From NCBI GenBank assembly GCA_022559985.1, contig JAFJTR010000072.1, positions 89,841 through 153,840 of the forward strand: a DNA stretch of 64,000 bases, given 5' to 3'. Within the stretch, counting starts at the first letter, position 1. Every line of letters begins with the position of its first letter. Below are positions 31,250 to 41,540 of this stretch, one piece after another. A program made the position numbers and the translations under genes. This DNA comes from Parastagonospora avenae f. sp. tritici 18332-5 (Eukaryota > Ascomycota > Dothideomycetes > Pleosporales > Phaeosphaeriaceae). The notes under the pieces were generated by a model. It made no database searches. It saw only the letters and a list, made by a program, of their open reading frames with translations, and had not been told where the DNA came from.

Positions 31250-33446
31250 ATGGCACCTGTCGGCGCTGCTGCTACCGCCAGACAAGCTGATCCGGTGCTC
31301 ACACGCATCGTCGAGCAAGATCAGGTCGCTTGGTACAGGAAACGCAATCTCCGGCGACTGTACATGTTATTGCTACCGACATGCATCGGCATCGAGATAA
31401 CCTCTGGCTTCGACTCGCAGATGATCAACGCAGTTCAGATATCGCCACAGTGGCAGCTTTGTACGACACTCCCACATCAAGATGAAACCGTCGTAGCTGA
31501 TGACTGTAGACTTCAACAGCCCGAAGGGTGCGCTTCTCGGCATCATCTCCGCGTCGTACAACTTGGGAGCGATCCTTGCACTCCCTCTTGTTCCATACGT
31601 GAATGATCGCTTTGGTCGTAGATGGTCTATCTTCTTGGGATCATGGATCATGGTAATAGCTTCCCTTGTTCAAGGGCTCTCGATTAGCGGTCAGTCAACC
31701 TCACAAATCAACATCGCGTACTGATTTTTCCTAGCTGGTATGTACATTATTGCGCGACTTTTGCTTGGGTTTGGCATCCCCTTCTGCATCATCGCAGGCT
31801 CAAGTCTTATGGGAGAGCTCGCGTATCCGAAAGAAAGAGCTGCAATGACGAGTCTTTTCAACGCCCTCTGGTTTGCAGGTTCTCTGATCGCCGCCGGCAT
31901 ATCGTTTGGAACACAGTCGTTAAAAGATGATTGGGCATGGCGTCTGCCGTCCCTTCTTCAGATGGTTCCATCGATTGTTCAAATATCCACCATTTTGTAT
32001 GAAAAGCTACATCCCCCCTAAAGCCTGGATACTGACTACCAAGTTAGTATGATACCCGAATCTCCTCGCTTCCTTATCTCGAAGGATCGTCGCGAGGAAG
32101 CATATCGCACACTTGTCTATTATCATGCGGAAAACGACCACCACTCCGCTTTTGCAGCGGCTGAAATGGCTCAGATCGAACACACCATACGAATTGAACT
32201 CGAGAACTCCAAAAGGTCCTGGCGCGAGCTTCTGGTCGTCCCTGGCCTACGCAAGCGTATCATCATCGGCGCCGCATTAGGCCTCTTCACACAATGGTCC
32301 GGCAATACTTTGTTGTCTTATTATCTCAACGATGTCCTGCGCTTGATTGGATACAAAGACCCAAAGTTCATTGGGAAGCTGAACGTTGCCTTCAACAGCT
32401 GGAACTTAGTAAACGCAGTGTGTATCTCGCTGCTTGTCCGACGCTTTCCGCGGCGCAAGATGTACCTCACTTGCGCCGTGGGGCTATTCTGCTGCTACAT
32501 CGCTTGGTACAGCCACTTTACCCTTACTCCAAACCAAAGCCGAGTCTAACTAATTCAAACCCGCAGGACGATCAGTGTCGCTCAGTATGCGGAAAACACC
32601 GCTCGCAAAGAGACTGCTCGACTGACCATCGCCATAATCCCGATCTATCAACTAATGTACAATTTAGGATACAACGGGTACGTTTTTCGGTCGTGCCATC
32701 AATTGGCAGACTACGCTAACACTTCGTAGTACGTACTGCTTCAGCTCCTGGCTGTTATAAGGCAAATTCTTCAACCGTTTGGTCGCTTGCTAACGTTGTA
32801 CAACTATCACCAGCTCTAACATACAGTAAGTATCGTGCTAGAAGTTTGACGTAATCCACAAACTGACAGGTCTGAAGCATACCTTGTCGAGCTATTTCCA
32901 TACGCGCAACGCTCTAAAGGTATCACGGTATTCCAGTTATTCGGCCGATCGGCAGGTTTCTTCACCACGTTTGTAAATCCCATTGGATTAAAGATCGGCT
33001 ATCGGTGGATGATCACATACTGCGCATGGCTAGCATTCGAGATCGTTTTCATCGTACGTATGGCTGGTCTGTTACTCATTAGCCCGCACGCTGATACTTC
33101 CTTCTAGTACTTCATGTTCCCCGAGACCTACGGCAGAACTCTCGAAGAGCTGGCTTTCCTGTTCGAAGACCGGTCTCTCGCCGACGAAGCAACGAAACAG
33201 GTGGAGAAGCAAATGGAATGGTCCTCGGAGCAAAGGTGGTCGCGTCTCGACAACAGGATGAGCTGGGACATGGACGTCATGATGCTAAACAATTCTGGCG
33301 TACGGACCGACGACGAATCCAGAGAGATCGGCGGCGGAGACAGGATCAGAAGCGACAGTACGGGAAGAGAGATTCAGCCAGTCAGGGCTAAACCCAGGCA
33401 AGCCATTCGCGGCGAAGGTGGGAGCTGGCGTGAAAACCAGTACTAG
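31250..33446 (+). CDS. MFS sugar transporter (lactose permease/hexose type), one damaged splice junction
   Basis: Eight exons can be traced: 31250-31460, 31510-31689, 31735-31996, 32048-32506, 32567-32676, a 12-nt micro-exon 32814-32825, 32878-33053 and 33108-33446, about 582 aa. Sugar-porter landmarks: GFDSQMINA, NDRFGRRWSI, ARLLLGFGI, PESPRFLISKDR, TYLVELFPYAQRSKG and PETYGRTLEELAFLFED. Seven introns are short; five have standard GT-AG ends with the right phase. The exception is after YNLGYN at 32676: the expected ALTYT continuation (micro-exon) needs the exon to stop before 'ggtacg', but the only GT is one base further on, shifting the frame. This interval is also long (137 nt against 45-60). 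An inserted G or a lost donor would make it a recent pseudogene. Alternatively an exon is missing from my model. Confidence 0.7.
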
Positions 33447-34665
33447 CTATGGGTGTCTGTTGTTGGTGCTGAATCTAGGTGTTGGAGCAAGTACTGGTCA
33501 ACAATAACTAATCAAAAAGTTCTACACTCACGCGCCTCGATGCTGAGCCATCGCCCGACATGGACTGGACAACTCCGTGTCGTGTATACCGCCTCGACAA
33601 GACCTTTGATGCCGAAGGCAGATCGGATCGTGTTTGAATTGATCGCCGCCGGTCTGCCCAAGGAGAATGGCGCGGAGAGAGTCGCAGCGTGGGATGAGTT
33701 TATTGCTGAGATCGACACGGCGTGATCGGAGAGGTTCCGACGCCATTGTGAAAGAGCTCGGAGCAGACACACTACAACCACTTCCCAGGGAGTGCCGCGA
33801 GAGCATTGTTACCACACATTCAGAGCACCAGCGCCGTCAGGAGAGGTCATCAAAACTTCGTAGAAGGGTTTGGCGACTAGTGCTATTGTTCATCAGACAT
33901 GCTGCACAGCTGCAGCTTTGATCGAAGTCATACTGTAGCTGTCATGGCGATTAACGAACTACGGGACCGAAAAGCGCACGGGCACAATGTGTGAACGAAG
34001 CGGTGTGTACCGGTACATCCCCTGTTGGAACTCTGGTCGAGTCGTGCGTCCTACCGGTTGAGGTTGACGATAGTCCGGAGATTGCATGCCACGCGTCCGA
34101 ACCGTCTTTATGGTCTGATTTCGAGCTTCTAACAATACATTAGGAGCCTCATATGCTTAGGCTTCCGCTACCAAGGAATTCACGAGTGCCAATTTCATGT
34201 CGGTTCTCCGACGTTCCTTTGCGCGCCAAGTTGTCTTGCCGTTTCATACTGACTTTTAGCCGAGCAGCACCAATAACACTACGAGGCTGGACCCGCCCGA
34301 GGCTTGGACGGTGCATTTCCCTGGCATCCCGCCACCTAAGCTTCTCCATGGGGTTCGAAAAGTAGACTTGGCACGAGCGCAAAGCTCGGAGAATTCCTCC
34401 AGCCAAGATCTGCGAAACCAGGCACCTGCAACAAAGATGCCTCAAACATCGGGAACCAAGTTTCCATACCGTACCAAGCCTTGGTATGAAGGTGTCCGCC
34501 ATGCCACACAGAGGCTTTTCGAATTCGTATAAATGCACTTTGCGCGCCATGATTAACAAACCAGGAGTTGCACACTGTTGAACAGTCTCTCTTCATACAC
34601 ATTCATTTCTTGCCTTTATCTGCATTTGCATTTACTTCCATTCATTTCATTCCGAGATACCCATA
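33447..34665. other. Intergenic
   Basis: Contains a small coding-like stretch at about 33606-33725 (RIVFELIAAGLPKENGAE...) ending in a stop, probably a relic or 3' fragment of an unknown gene. The rest shows no gene. The pyrimidine-rich 34560-34660 segment precedes the CHRD gene and should be its promoter and leader. Confidence 0.4.
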
Positions 34666-35283
34666 ATGAAGACCACAACTCTCTCATTCTTTGCGGGCTT
34701 GATGCTCAGCAGCACCACCGCCGCTCCTGTCGCTGGAGCCAGCAACGGAGTGATCACCGTCCAAGTCAGCCTCGACATGGCCCAGGCTGGCATCGCCGCA
34801 GCGAACGCTTTTGACGCCAACCAGCTTTTTGCTTTTACATCAATGCAACACATCAATGCTATTCCAGAGGAGGTCGTCAACGGCACGGAGCCGACGGGTG
34901 GTCTCGCAGGCGCGTCTGGAACCTTTATCTTCGGGCTCAACTCTGCCGCGAACATGATCTGCTACAACATCACGCTCCACAACTTCCAGGGCGATTTCTC
35001 ATCCCCTGCGACCACCGCGACGCACATCCACGAAGCCGCCAAGGGCGCATCCGGACCACCTCGAATCTCTTTCCCCAACCCTGAGCCAGTGGGCGCCGAC
35101 GCTGTCGTTCGCAACAGTGCTGGATGCTTGAAGGGTCCGTTCGTCACGGGTGTGATGGTCGATGGCAAGGATTCTGGCGAAGGCTTCCACGTTTCAATGA
35201 TCGAGGCAAACCCCACGGCCTTCATGGCAGACACCCATTCATCCCTAGCGCTCCCTGGTGCAGTGAGAGGACAACTTGCCTAA
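34666..35283 (+). CDS. Secreted CHRD-domain protein
   Basis: Single exon, 205 aa. Clear signal peptide (MKTTTLSFFAGLMLSSTTAAP). The rest matches the CHRD beta-sandwich: FIFGLNSAANMICYNIT, THIHEAAKGASGPP and GFHVSMIEANPTAFMADTHS, followed by the typical GAVRGQL end. CHRD proteins are extracellular with no established catalytic role in fungi. Several possible N-glycosylation sites are present. It opens the secreted-protein island that runs to 50.9 kb. Confidence 0.88.
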   Translation: MKTTTLSFFAGLMLSSTTAAPVAGASNGVITVQVSLDMAQAGIAAANAFDANQLFAFTSMQHINAIPEEVVNGTEPTGGLAGASGTFIFGLNSAANMICYNITLHNFQGDFSSPATTATHIHEAAKGASGPPRISFPNPEPVGADAVVRNSAGCLKGPFVTGVMVDGKDSGEGFHVSMIEANPTAFMADTHSSLALPGAVRGQLA

Positions 35284-35756
35284 TTTGGCTTAGTCTGGAG
35301 GCTCGTAGCGGTGAAGGAGATGTAATAATGGTAATGTAGATAATTCAAACTATACAAGAAAAGAAACATTATACTCCACCTTTGGCCACTTGAGAAATCC
35401 ACGTGATAACCAGATGGACTAGCAGAACAACAAGCTGATATAAGAACAGGCTGAGGACGAGTGGTTGAGATGGTGAAGCATCGTGGTCACGTGACAAGCG
35501 ATGGACTCTCGAGGTCGATCACGAGGACTCCACGTTTTGCTCTTACCAAAATATGCTCAAGGGCGGCTCAGGCACGACTGCTGCCGCTGCACCACGGCAG
35601 GAAGCATCGACGAAGTGCCTGTGACGTGTTGACGTGTTGCAAGCGAGACGGTAACTAACAGCAGCCTCGACGTTGCTCGGTCATGTTCGGAATCGACCAC
35701 CCGCATGGCGCTCCTTCGTCCACGGCGCAGCCATTACGTCATTGCTCATTTATGGA
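35284..35756. other. Intergenic
   Basis: 3' flank of the CHRD gene. Nothing recognisable besides short non-coding frames. The MITE-like element begins at 35757. Confidence 0.5.
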
Positions 35757-35984
35757 CCACCAGGGAGCGGCAAAATTCGTGCCCGCTCTAGACCTACAGC
35801 ATGAGCTGATAGTCGTTAGAGGTAAACTTATTATAAGTTTCTAGAAGAGTCTGGTCACATTCGCAGCTCTAAGATACTCTACCTAGTTCTACTAGAAATC
35901 TTTCAATGTATACAAGCTACCTCTTAACCTCTTCACGTCTTCTTGTTAGATAAGGCGGGCACGAATTCTGCCGGCGCCTGGTGG
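35757..35984. mobile_element. MITE-like element with 30-bp terminal inverted repeats
   Basis: The left end (35757-35786) begins ccaccagg and includes aattcgtgcccgc. The right end (35955-35984) is its reverse complement at 26 of 30 positions. The element is 228 bp and has no coding capacity. Its centre is AT-rich with a perfect inner palindrome aaacttat-t-ataagttt (35824-35840). A 2-bp GA flanks both ends; no longer target duplication is visible. Size, inverted ends and lack of coding fit a non-autonomous DNA transposon. It ends about 150 bp before the GH92 start codon and so lies in that gene's promoter. Confidence 0.65.
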
Positions 35985-36135
35985 GACTCGACGTAACATC
36001 GAAGGCTTTAGTTCAAGTAACGATGTGCAGATGCGGGGTACGACGTCCCGTGATATTCCAGCAAGCAGGCAGCGCGTCGAGAGAGTAACTGAAAGCCGAC
36101 TTGACGCCCCCCGAACATCTGCAATACGAACCGCA

Positions 36136-38676
36136 ATGAGGCTATCACTACTTTTGCTCACCATCGGATGCACCGTAGCTCAAGATGTAGATTATTCACA
36201 ATATGTCAATCCCTTCATTGGGTCTGAGGGCGCCATACCGGGATATTCGTGTAGGTTGATTGCATCTTCTGTGTTTGTGTATATGTCTAATCGAACAGTC
36301 GGCGGAGGAGACGTATTCGTAGGAGCTGCCAGGCCTTTCGGAATGGTTAGATTAGGCCTCGACACGTACGAAGAGCCCATCAACCAAAGTGCACTCAATG
36401 GCGGATACACGCCACAAGGATTTGTAACAGGTGCGAGTATGATGCACGTCTCGGGGACGGGAGGTGGTGCACGATATGGTTTTCCAGCGCAGATGCCGCT
36501 TACCGAAGTCGACGGCGAAGTTAACTTGTTGAACAATCGTACATACTGGCAGAAGAGGGTGGGTACGAATACTCCTCAGATTGACGACAATGCTAACAAT
36601 GAACAGGTTGGTGATGATGTTGCCTCCGTGGGCTACTTTCGCACAAGTCTAGCGTCAGGCATAACGATAGAACTGGCTGTTTCACGCCATGCAGGACTCT
36701 ATCACTACACCTATCCCTCATCGTCAGAGAGCCACGTGCTGGTAGATCTCTCGCATTACCTGCCACATCCGACGCGATCCTGGGACTCACAGTTCTATAC
36801 TGGTGGTGAGATTGAGATACAACCAAACTCGAGCACTTACACGGGGTACACATCAATCGCCGGTGGATGGTGTCTAGGACCACCAATAACCGTTTATGTC
36901 TGCGGCGAATTCGATAGTCCGCCTGCCAGTGCGAAAGCTTTTAAGGGCCGAAACACTTTCCCAGTCGGCCGCCATTTCCGCACTTTCGGAAACAGTACAA
37001 TACCACATCCAACATTTGTCGGCGAGAGCGCACGATCGGGACCCTTGAACGACCGGGTTGGCGCCATCTTTACCTGGGAGAACACCACGGAGATCAAATC
37101 GCGTGTCGGTATATCCTTGATCAGTGTGGAAAAAGCGTGTGCCTACAAGAATTCGGAGCTGACGACCTGGTCGATCAAAGAGACTACGCAAGCCGCACGT
37201 GACGAGTGGAACCGAGAAGTTTTCTCCAAGATCAGAGTCGATACCTCTGAGACCGCGAACGAGACACGCCTTGCGTTACTGTACTCGTCGTTATATTTCA
37301 TGAACTTGATGCCCAGTGAGCGCATTGGCGAGAATCCACTTTGGGAATCGGACGAGCCATCTTGGGACGACTTTTACACTCTCTGGGATCTATTCAGAAA
37401 CCAGGTATCTTTGTGGCATCTCATAATGCCAAGCTATTACGAGTCAATGTTACGATCGCTGATTGATATTTTCAAGAATGAAGGCTATCTTCCAGATGGT
37501 AGATCTGGCAACTATAACGGGCTGGTCCAGGGTGGCTCGAATGCGGACAATGTCCTCGCAGATGCCTATGTCAAGGGCTTGCGTGGCGCCATTAACTGGA
37601 CCGAGGGTTACGCTGCGGTCAAGAAGAATGCTGAAGTCTTGCCATTCTTCGACGAGAACCCTGTTGACAAAACAGGCTCTCTCAAAGAGGGTCGATCAGC
37701 ACTGGACGACTGGATCCCACTCGGCTATGTCTCCACCGACCGCAACTCGCGTGCCGTGTCCAAAACAGTCGAATACTCCCTCAACGACTTCGCAGTCAGC
37801 CAGATAGCTGCGGGAGAAGCACCGAATGAGCAGGATATTTATTTCCGACGCTCTGGTGGTTGGCAGCTTTCTTGGGATCCCAAAGCTACAAGTCGTAACT
37901 TCTCAGGGTTTATCATGCCTCGATACTCTAATGGGACATTCCACGAGACGTACAACATAACTAATTGTGGCGAATGCAACTGGCAACAGGAGAGCTACGA
38001 AGGAGTCTCTTTCGAATATTCGTTCGTTATTCCGCACGACATGGCACGTCTGATTGAGCTCATGGGTGGGCCAGATGAGTTCGAAAATAGGCTGGACTAC
38101 GTGTTCCAGCCAAATACCTCTGGCGTTGATCTTGGTGTCAATGGCTTGGGCATTACCACGATCAACAATGTCGCCAACGAGCCCGATTTCCAAACGCCAT
38201 ATTTATACAATTACATTTCCAAACAATACAAAAGTGTCGAGCGATCAAGGCAACTGGCGAACGACTTCTACTTAAACACCAGCAACGGAATCCCTGGCAA
38301 CTCGGATGCTGGCGCACTCAATTGCTGGTTGATCTGGCAAATGCTGGGCTTGTACCCAGTAGTTACTACGCCGGTGTATCTACTGGAGAGTCCTTGGTTT
38401 AGTGAAATCAATGTCACTGTCAATCACAACCATACACTGCGCATTCGTGCAGAGGGTCTGGATGATGGAGACGGGAAACAGGGCTACTATGTCCAGGGCG
38501 TGCGCATAAATGGTAAGGAGTGGACTAAAAATTGGTTCGAGCATGATGAAGCAGACGGCATCATGACAAACGGCGGCGAGATCTCGTTCAACCTAGGAAC
38601 TGAGCAAAAGGTTTGGGAGACTGGAGACGTGCCTCCAAGTCCTGGACATCAAGTTGTCGACATGGGGATGGGATGA
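36136..38676 (+). CDS. Secreted GH92 alpha-mannosidase
   Basis: Start at ATG 36136, where a signal peptide begins (MRLSLLLLTIGCTVAQ); the frame is open upstream but only without this logic. Two introns are inferred, 36251-36298 and 36559-36606, because removing them restores family motifs (YSFGGGDVFVGAARPFG and QKRVGDDVASVGYF) and both have GT-AG ends, the second with a GCTAAC branch. Both are 48 bp, multiples of three, with no stop, so an unspliced frame also stays open. The product is about 814 aa. GH92 features: N-terminal beta-sandwich, FYTLWDLFR, GNYNGLVQGGSNADN, EYSLNDFAV, and the late GNSDAGALNCWLIWQMLGLYP acidic motif. The enzyme is a Ca2+-dependent exo-alpha-mannosidase acting on N-glycans, with many N-x-S/T sites of its own. 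Confidence 0.93.
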   Translation: MRLSLLLLTIGCTVAQDVDYSQYVNPFIGSEGAIPGYSCRLIASSVFVYMSNRTVGGGDVFVGAARPFGMVRLGLDTYEEPINQSALNGGYTPQGFVTGASMMHVSGTGGGARYGFPAQMPLTEVDGEVNLLNNRTYWQKRVGTNTPQIDDNANNEQVGDDVASVGYFRTSLASGITIELAVSRHAGLYHYTYPSSSESHVLVDLSHYLPHPTRSWDSQFYTGGEIEIQPNSSTYTGYTSIAGGWCLGPPITVYVCGEFDSPPASAKAFKGRNTFPVGRHFRTFGNSTIPHPTFVGESARSGPLNDRVGAIFTWENTTEIKSRVGISLISVEKACAYKNSELTTWSIKETTQAARDEWNREVFSKIRVDTSETANETRLALLYSSLYFMNLMPSERIGENPLWESDEPSWDDFYTLWDLFRNQVSLWHLIMPSYYESMLRSLIDIFKNEGYLPDGRSGNYNGLVQGGSNADNVLADAYVKGLRGAINWTEGYAAVKKNAEVLPFFDENPVDKTGSLKEGRSALDDWIPLGYVSTDRNSRAVSKTVEYSLNDFAVSQIAAGEAPNEQDIYFRRSGGWQLSWDPKATSRNFSGFIMPRYSNGTFHETYNITNCGECNWQQESYEGVSFEYSFVIPHDMARLIELMGGPDEFENRLDYVFQPNTSGVDLGVNGLGITTINNVANEPDFQTPYLYNYISKQYKSVERSRQLANDFYLNTSNGIPGNSDAGALNCWLIWQMLGLYPVVTTPVYLLESPWFSEINVTVNHNHTLRIRAEGLDDGDGKQGYYVQGVRINGKEWTKNWFEHDEADGIMTNGGEISFNLGTEQKVWETGDVPPSPGHQVVDMGMG

Positions 38677-39182
38677 TGAACACAATGAATGACATGTGTG
38701 TATTTCCATACTTTTGCACTACTGCATCAATCGATATTCACTGGCCTCAAAGACCTTTTGGGCTAAGAACTTATCTTGCACACACTTTTGTCGTTCCTTG
38801 AGGCGCCTGTTGGATAGCCATCGGAAGCAAGCATCCGGGCGGTCCTTGGCCCCTGCCCTTACACACTGTCGCACTCCACCAGATCTTAATCACAGAAGTC
38901 CTGCGGCAAATGACCAACACTACATGTCATTTTGCCAATCAGCGACCTGGCCCAAGGAGTCAGGCGACTTCCTGTCACGACCGGGGTACGTGCGGCATTG
39001 GTTTGTTCTGAGCCAGGAGATTAAGCAGTCGCCCATTGCAGCCAATGGCTGAAGTCGGCAGTCACATTCCCAGTCGAAGCTCGCAAACGTTTGACCAGCA
39101 TGTGAGATGGCAAACAAAATGGCGGACTTACGATCTAGTGTCCGCTTCTCCTCCTTTTGCGCTTTACTTAACGTCTCTCAAT
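38677..39182. other. Intergenic
   Basis: No gene is visible. It holds the GH92 3' flank and the presumed promoter of the feruloyl-esterase-type pseudogene. Confidence 0.5.
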
Positions 39183-40095
39183 ATGTCTAAAATTACTGCC
39201 GCCCTGCTCTTTCTCGCGGTCTTCTTTAGCTCCATTCACGCGATACCTCAAGATCATGTCGAACAGCGCTTCCGCTCTGGATGTGGCAATAAGCCGTTCC
39301 TTCCCGGTGTCACACAATATCGCTTTCTCAAGAGTAGCAACAAAGACCGCAGCTACTCCTTCCACCTCCCTGGTTCCTATGACGCCAGGAAGCCATATGC
39401 AGTCGTACTTGGTTTCCACGGCTCCAGCGGCATCGGCGCGTTCTTCGAGTTGGATACCAAGCTTAGTCGAGAGAGGTATAGCAGTGATGAGATCATGATC
39501 TATCCGAATGGGGTTGGAGGAAGTTAGGCAGGACCAACGTATCATGATGACAGCGCCGTTGCCGAAGACGTCCATTTCGTCCAGGATGTAATAGATGATG
39601 CGAAGGAGCTGTTCTGCCTTGACGAAAACAAAATCTTCGGCATCGGGTAATGCTTTCACGTCTCTTTCTGAACGCTCTAACTTTTGTAGCGTGTCCAACG
39701 GCGGAGGATTCATCGGCACGCCCGCGTGTGATCCCATTGGCAGCACACTATTCAAGGCGGTCGCGGTGCATTCTGGGGCATTCTACACAGATGTCAATGG
39801 GCCGAGCAATGGATGTTCACCTGCGAAGAAAATTCCGATACTAGAAATTCATGGCGCAGCCGACAAGACGGTTAAGTATGAGGGTGGGCAGGGCGATGGC
39901 GGTCCTCAACCTGCAATCAGCGGCTGGCTGGATTGGTGGGCGCAACGTATCTCCTGCACAGAGAAGGCTGAAGAAGTGATTGAAGATGGCAAGGTTCAGC
40001 ACTACTCATGGTCATGTGACGGAGTCGAGGGCTTGCTGCAGCACTACAAAGTCGAAGGCCTAGGTACGCATAGCATTGACCACTTTGCATCATAA
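39183..40095 (+). pseudogene. Feruloyl-esterase/LpqC-type secreted esterase, one nonsense codon
   Basis: Two exons, 39183-39646 and 39690-40095, with a 43-bp intron (donor GTAATG, acceptor TGTAG). The product would be 289 residues: a signal peptide (ITAALLFLAVFFSSIHA), CGN at the mature start, LGFHGSSG (oxyanion), GVSNGGGF (nucleophile Ser), IHGAADKTV (Asp) and a late GTHSIDHF (His). All else is intact, but TAG at 39525-39527 replaces the Trp expected in YPNGVGGS-W-AGPTYH. TGG to TAG is a single G-to-A change. Everything after the stop remains in frame, so the lesion looks very recent, or is a base-call error. A functional allele would encode a polyester/feruloyl esterase active on plant cell-wall phenolic esters. 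Confidence 0.85.
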
Positions 40096-40840
40096 GCTCA
40101 CATGACATGAAGGCCATTGTTGGGCAGATACCGAACCGAACTTGTCTCAGATTTCTGTGCCACTACTGCCGACAGTGAGCAGAGCGAGCGAGATCACCTT
40201 GAAGTTTTTTGACGACATGTCGTAGCATTCAGCGGAATCGTCTTATAGCGTGTACAAGTCTTATTACCAATTGCATTGCCATCCTGAGTGCGATGTGAAT
40301 GGGGCTGAAGCTTGGCCGCGTATGTTCGGGGGTGAGACAGTTCCAGAAATCTGAAACGCCTCACAAGGCAGACCCATATGCTCGTTCGCCACAATAACGA
40401 CCACATCCTATTGGTTGCATGTGGCTCCTGAAGTATTGTTGCCTCGAGCGTGATATTCGCCTAAGGTCCAAGTGTGTTATCGAAGGCATTTGTCGACCCC
40501 ACATTTCGAGTCGCATCAAGAGCCGGTCACAGCACACAGCACCCGTCTGATCCACAACGTCGGCTAGACGTTGGCTGATCACACGAAGACAGCTTCATGT
40601 CGTGATGAAGGAAGAGACCCATGCGATACTGTGAAGTTCGGACGTTCCAAGCAAGGTATAAATCAGTTCCATATCCGCCTTACTGCAAGGTCATCTCCAA
40701 CCCACTTCAACACTTCCAACTCACTTCCACTTTATTTTTTTCTGCGTCTGTGACTGCAATCCGACCCGGTGTCGTTCATTCAAGTACATATTCATTCAAC
40801 TACCCAACAAGAAAACCGAAACCACCCTAAACCAATCAAC
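40096..40840. other. Intergenic
   Basis: Short frames only. The segment just before 40841 is CT- and CA-rich ('caacttccactttattttt', 'ccgaaaccaccc'), typical of a fungal promoter/leader for a highly expressed secreted protein. Confidence 0.45.
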
Positions 40841-41218
40841 ATGCGTTTCACTATCGCCACCCTCCTTGCCCGTAGGTCATTACCATCCCATAAATCATTT
40901 CTTGCTAAGATCTATCTAGTTGCCGCCACCTCCATGGCCCAGGTTACTCCCAACAACGCTGGTGCTGCAAATGTTGGCGCTGGAGACGGTTCCCAGTTCA
41001 TTACCGGCGGTTGCGTCGCTGATGCTGATTGCTCCTCAGCATGCTGTGCTCAAGTGGAGTCGTCTGGAGCTGGTGTTTGCTCTGCTGAGGCAGCAAGCCT
41101 TCAGAACGGCAAGACAGGCTGCGGATTCACCGACCCGAATGCGGACCAGGTTATTGCTGCCGCCCAGGCCCAGGTCGAGCAGCAGGGTTTCAAGCGGGTG
41201 GTCAGGAAGAGCGAGTAG
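40841..41218 (+). CDS. Small secreted Cys-containing protein (BAS2-like)
   Basis: Two exons, 40841-40871 and 40920-41218, intron 48 bp (donor GTAGGT, acceptor CTAG). The splice creates a clean signal peptide MRFTIATLLALAATSMAQ. The 109-aa product has NVGAGDGSQFITGGC, then C-x4-DC-x3-CC spacing (CVADADCSSACC), and two later Cys (GVCSA, TGCGF). The arrangement resembles the biotrophy-associated secreted protein 2 family of Magnaporthe and its many ascomycete homologues; I base this on memory of the motif, not a search. The C-terminus is charged (VVRKSE). An apoplastic or host-facing role is plausible but not shown, since saprotrophs have homologues too. Confidence 0.75.
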   Translation: MRFTIATLLARRSLPSHKSFLAKIYLVAATSMAQVTPNNAGAANVGAGDGSQFITGGCVADADCSSACCAQVESSGAGVCSAEAASLQNGKTGCGFTDPNADQVIAAAQAQVEQQGFKRVVRKSE

Positions 41219-41540
41219 ATGTATTGATCGTGGGCTTTAGGAGAAGACGATCAACGTTATATTTGGATATTGAGCTCTGAATGACCAAACAACACATTTC
41301 ACATCATGTGAAAGCACCCTGCTTCATTTTTGTCACAGTGAAATCTCTCCATTCATGCTACCCTAAGCTTGGGTATGAGCTCTCCCTCACTTACGTTGGT
41401 AGTCTTGGCGGTGCCTCACTCGGATGTCAAAGGTATATGGTTATACAGAGACACAAATCAAGGTTGCGCCACAACTAAATTTTTATGACAATGTTTTACT
41501 GTGAACAAGAATATGATACATGCATTACTGACTACCCATC
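41219..41540. other. Intergenic (convergent 3' ends)
   Basis: AT-rich 3' flanks of the BAS2-like gene (plus) and receptor gene (minus). Nothing else is visible. Confidence 0.5.

Noticed and set aside
39168..39755. 195-codon minus-strand frame opposite the feruloyl-esterase-type gene
   Set aside because: It is antisense to a clear esterase with signal peptide and catalytic motifs, so it is a shadow frame.
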